Below are positions 62,291 to 64,000 of a stretch of DNA of 64,000 nucleotides, piece by piece. The stretch is from Apodemia mormo (lineage: Eukaryota > Arthropoda > Insecta > Lepidoptera > Riodinidae). A program made the translations under genes and the position numbers. The notes below the pieces were generated by a model. That model did not search any database and was not told the DNA's origin. It was given only the letters and a program-made list of their open reading frames with translations. The DNA lies in assembly GCA_036924255.1 (NCBI GenBank), contig JAUPFN010000008.1, forward strand, positions 40,320,686-40,384,685, given 5' to 3'. The first letter of the stretch is position 1; each line of letters starts with the position of its first letter.

Positions 62291-62803
62291 GCGGCCCCTA
62301 GACTTACAATAATATTGCGCAATACTTTTATTGTGCAATAACATTGAATAACTCATTGATTCCAGACTTTCAATAAATTCACTCAATAAAATTGACAAAC
62401 CATTCTGGTCAATATTTTCGAGTGGGCAACATGGCTGACGATGAAGTTTCGGCGGCAACCAGCTGGTGATTTTGATAAATAAATCACTATACAATTCTAT
62501 ATGCTCAAATAAAACTCCCGTTCTTTATCTTTTACAGCATTCTTGCTCGCCATTTTGCTTAATTTTACGACACGACCATATGACACCGTGACTGACCGAA
62601 CGCGAACGCTCGAAACTCAAAAGTGAAAAATATTGTGCAATATTAAGCATACGCAGTGCAAGAAAAAATATTGCGCAATAAAAATTAAACCCACTCAAAC
62701 TTCCGTTCAATCATTGTACAATTTTCAATATTAACCCTAAACGGTCAATAATATTGCACAATACGTAATATTGCGCAATATTATTGTAGGTCTATGGGGC
62801 ACC
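62291..62803 (-). mobile_element. MITE family C, copy 4
   Basis: 513 bp, ends GCGGCCCCTAGACTTACAAT and AGGTCTATGGGGCACC. Same internal order as 30805-31306, including 'ctcgccattttgctta' (inverse MADF start). Confidence 0.8.
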
Positions 62804-63240
62804 TTAGATAAGTATATGCCTGCTCATAATGACGCCGGTTATCACCGGTCATCAAACTGCGGTCGGCAGGTTACATTTATGCGGCCTGCTGATACTATTT
62901 GTACAGCCTACGATAATATATACTAACACAACAATATAATAAGGAATGTTACAAACAAGAATATTGTAACATTCATTAAAATCTTTTATTCTCAAATTCT
63001 TAATTTATGAACATTCGTTCCTTAAACGCTTTAATTTTATACTACTGTGTACTGTATTTCATTCGCCCAGCGATTACGAACTTATAATACAGCTACATAA
63101 ACATGAAAAGTCAAATCGTCATATGTTATTTTTTTCTACCATGGAACAAAATAAAATAGCATAATTCAATACACTAGGTTAATATCAAAATACGGCTTGT
63201 ATATGAAATTATCTAAACATATGTATGCGGATAAATTATA
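62804..63240. other. No gene seen
   Basis: AT-rich, no repeat recognised. Confidence 0.4.
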
Positions 63241-63249
63241 GTTTTTTTA

Positions 63250-63401
63250 ACTTCCCGCTAGGTAATACGTAGTGTGTATGTAGATAGAAAGTTACTGAAT
63301 TTGCCCCGATTTTCGAAAACCGAGTTTTCACCGGATCTCCACGTTTTGAGGTCCTAGGAATCTTTTCCGACTATTTTCGCGATGATGTCAGTATGTCTGA
63401 A

Positions 63402-63432
<31 letters not shown>

Positions 63433-64000
63433 GTGTGTGTGTATATTTGTGTGTATGTAAACATCTCATAACTTTTGAACGGCTGGACCTATCGAAACAC
63501 AGTTGATGGCATTCGACTGGATTCCACTCAACTTAGACTGCCTGAAATATTAACCAAATCGGTTCAGTAGATTTTGAGAAATTTTGAAAAACCCTCAAAA
63601 AAATTTGGCGAAACATTATTTGTTTAACGTAACTTCCAGATTAATGTACCGATTGAGGACAAAAACTAATCAGCTCTATTCCTCAACAAACTACATCTAA
63701 TGCATTAATTGCATCAAAATCGGTTTATCCATTTGAGAGAAATCGTTGACGAAAAATTAAAAAAAAGTGTTTTTTTGACATAACTTCGAAACTTTCAACC
63801 AATCATTTTTTGGTATTCTACGATATTTTAGTACTAAAAAAATTACGTCAGATAGCATTTCTAGATTCAAAATTGAATTAAATGTTCAACAGTTACAGCT
63901 TTTCAAATATTAAAATTACGTCATTTTTAGAAAATTTACCTTATATTTTTAAAATAATTTTCAGTCTTATACACCGATGGACTTAAAAATCTAATCAGCT
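63250..64000 (+). repeat. Widespread repeat with (GT)n tract, runs off the right edge
   Basis: 'acttcccgctaggtaatacg', 'ccacgttttgaggtcctagg', a (TG)n stretch at about 63401-63455, and 'gttcagtagattttgagaaa'. Resembles a common lepidopteran repeat whose family I do not name. Confidence 0.5.

Overview
The window looks like animal nuclear DNA, most likely from a lepidopteran insect. It is AT-rich, its genes are split by short canonical GT-AG introns, and it is packed with many transposon families: Helitrons ending in CTAG, tRNA-headed SINEs, hAT, mariner and foldback MITEs, non-LTR fragments and one intact BEL/Pao retrotransposon. The lepidopteran call rests on recognising the flavour of these repeats and is an inference. 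No prokaryotic gene, operon, CRISPR array or intact tRNA/rRNA gene is visible.

Three host genes can be reconstructed exon by exon, with splice phases that agree at every junction. (1) Positions 4991-30531, minus strand: the 5' two-thirds of a PDE2A-type cyclic nucleotide phosphodiesterase. Nine exons carry GAF-A, GAF-B with the NKFDE motif, and the start of the catalytic domain; the rest of the catalytic domain lies beyond the left edge. (2) Positions 40041-47621, plus strand: a complete six-exon UBXN1/SAKS1-like gene (326 aa; UBA, C2H2 finger, coiled coil, UBX). Its fourth exon-intron junction is tandemly repeated about nine times with a 97-bp period. (3) Positions 56872-59094, minus strand: a complete three-exon secreted RNase T2 (about 263 aa).

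Layout: 1-4.9 kb holds an intact Tc1/mariner-superfamily transposase and repeats. 4.9-30.5 kb is the PDE2A-like gene, whose largest intron carries the 8-kb BEL/Pao element (8953-16983, LTRs apparently identical, 5-bp target duplication). 30.8-39.9 kb is gene-poor, with a broken mariner, three copies of a hAT-type MITE with 8-bp target duplications, tandem repeats and a large foldback. 40-47.6 kb is UBXN1. 48-56.8 kb holds SINEs, MITEs and an unclassified element. 56.9-59.1 kb is RNase T2. 59.4-64 kb holds MITEs, a minisatellite and a hAT transposase remnant itself split by a second hAT insertion.

The three genes are not evidently related in function: cyclic nucleotide turnover, ubiquitin/p97 adaptor, and secreted or lysosomal RNA degradation. 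The most unusual structures are the UBXN1 splice-junction tandem array, the young sense-oriented BEL/Pao insertion 53 bp upstream of a PDE2A splice acceptor, and the nested transposon insertions with readable target duplications.
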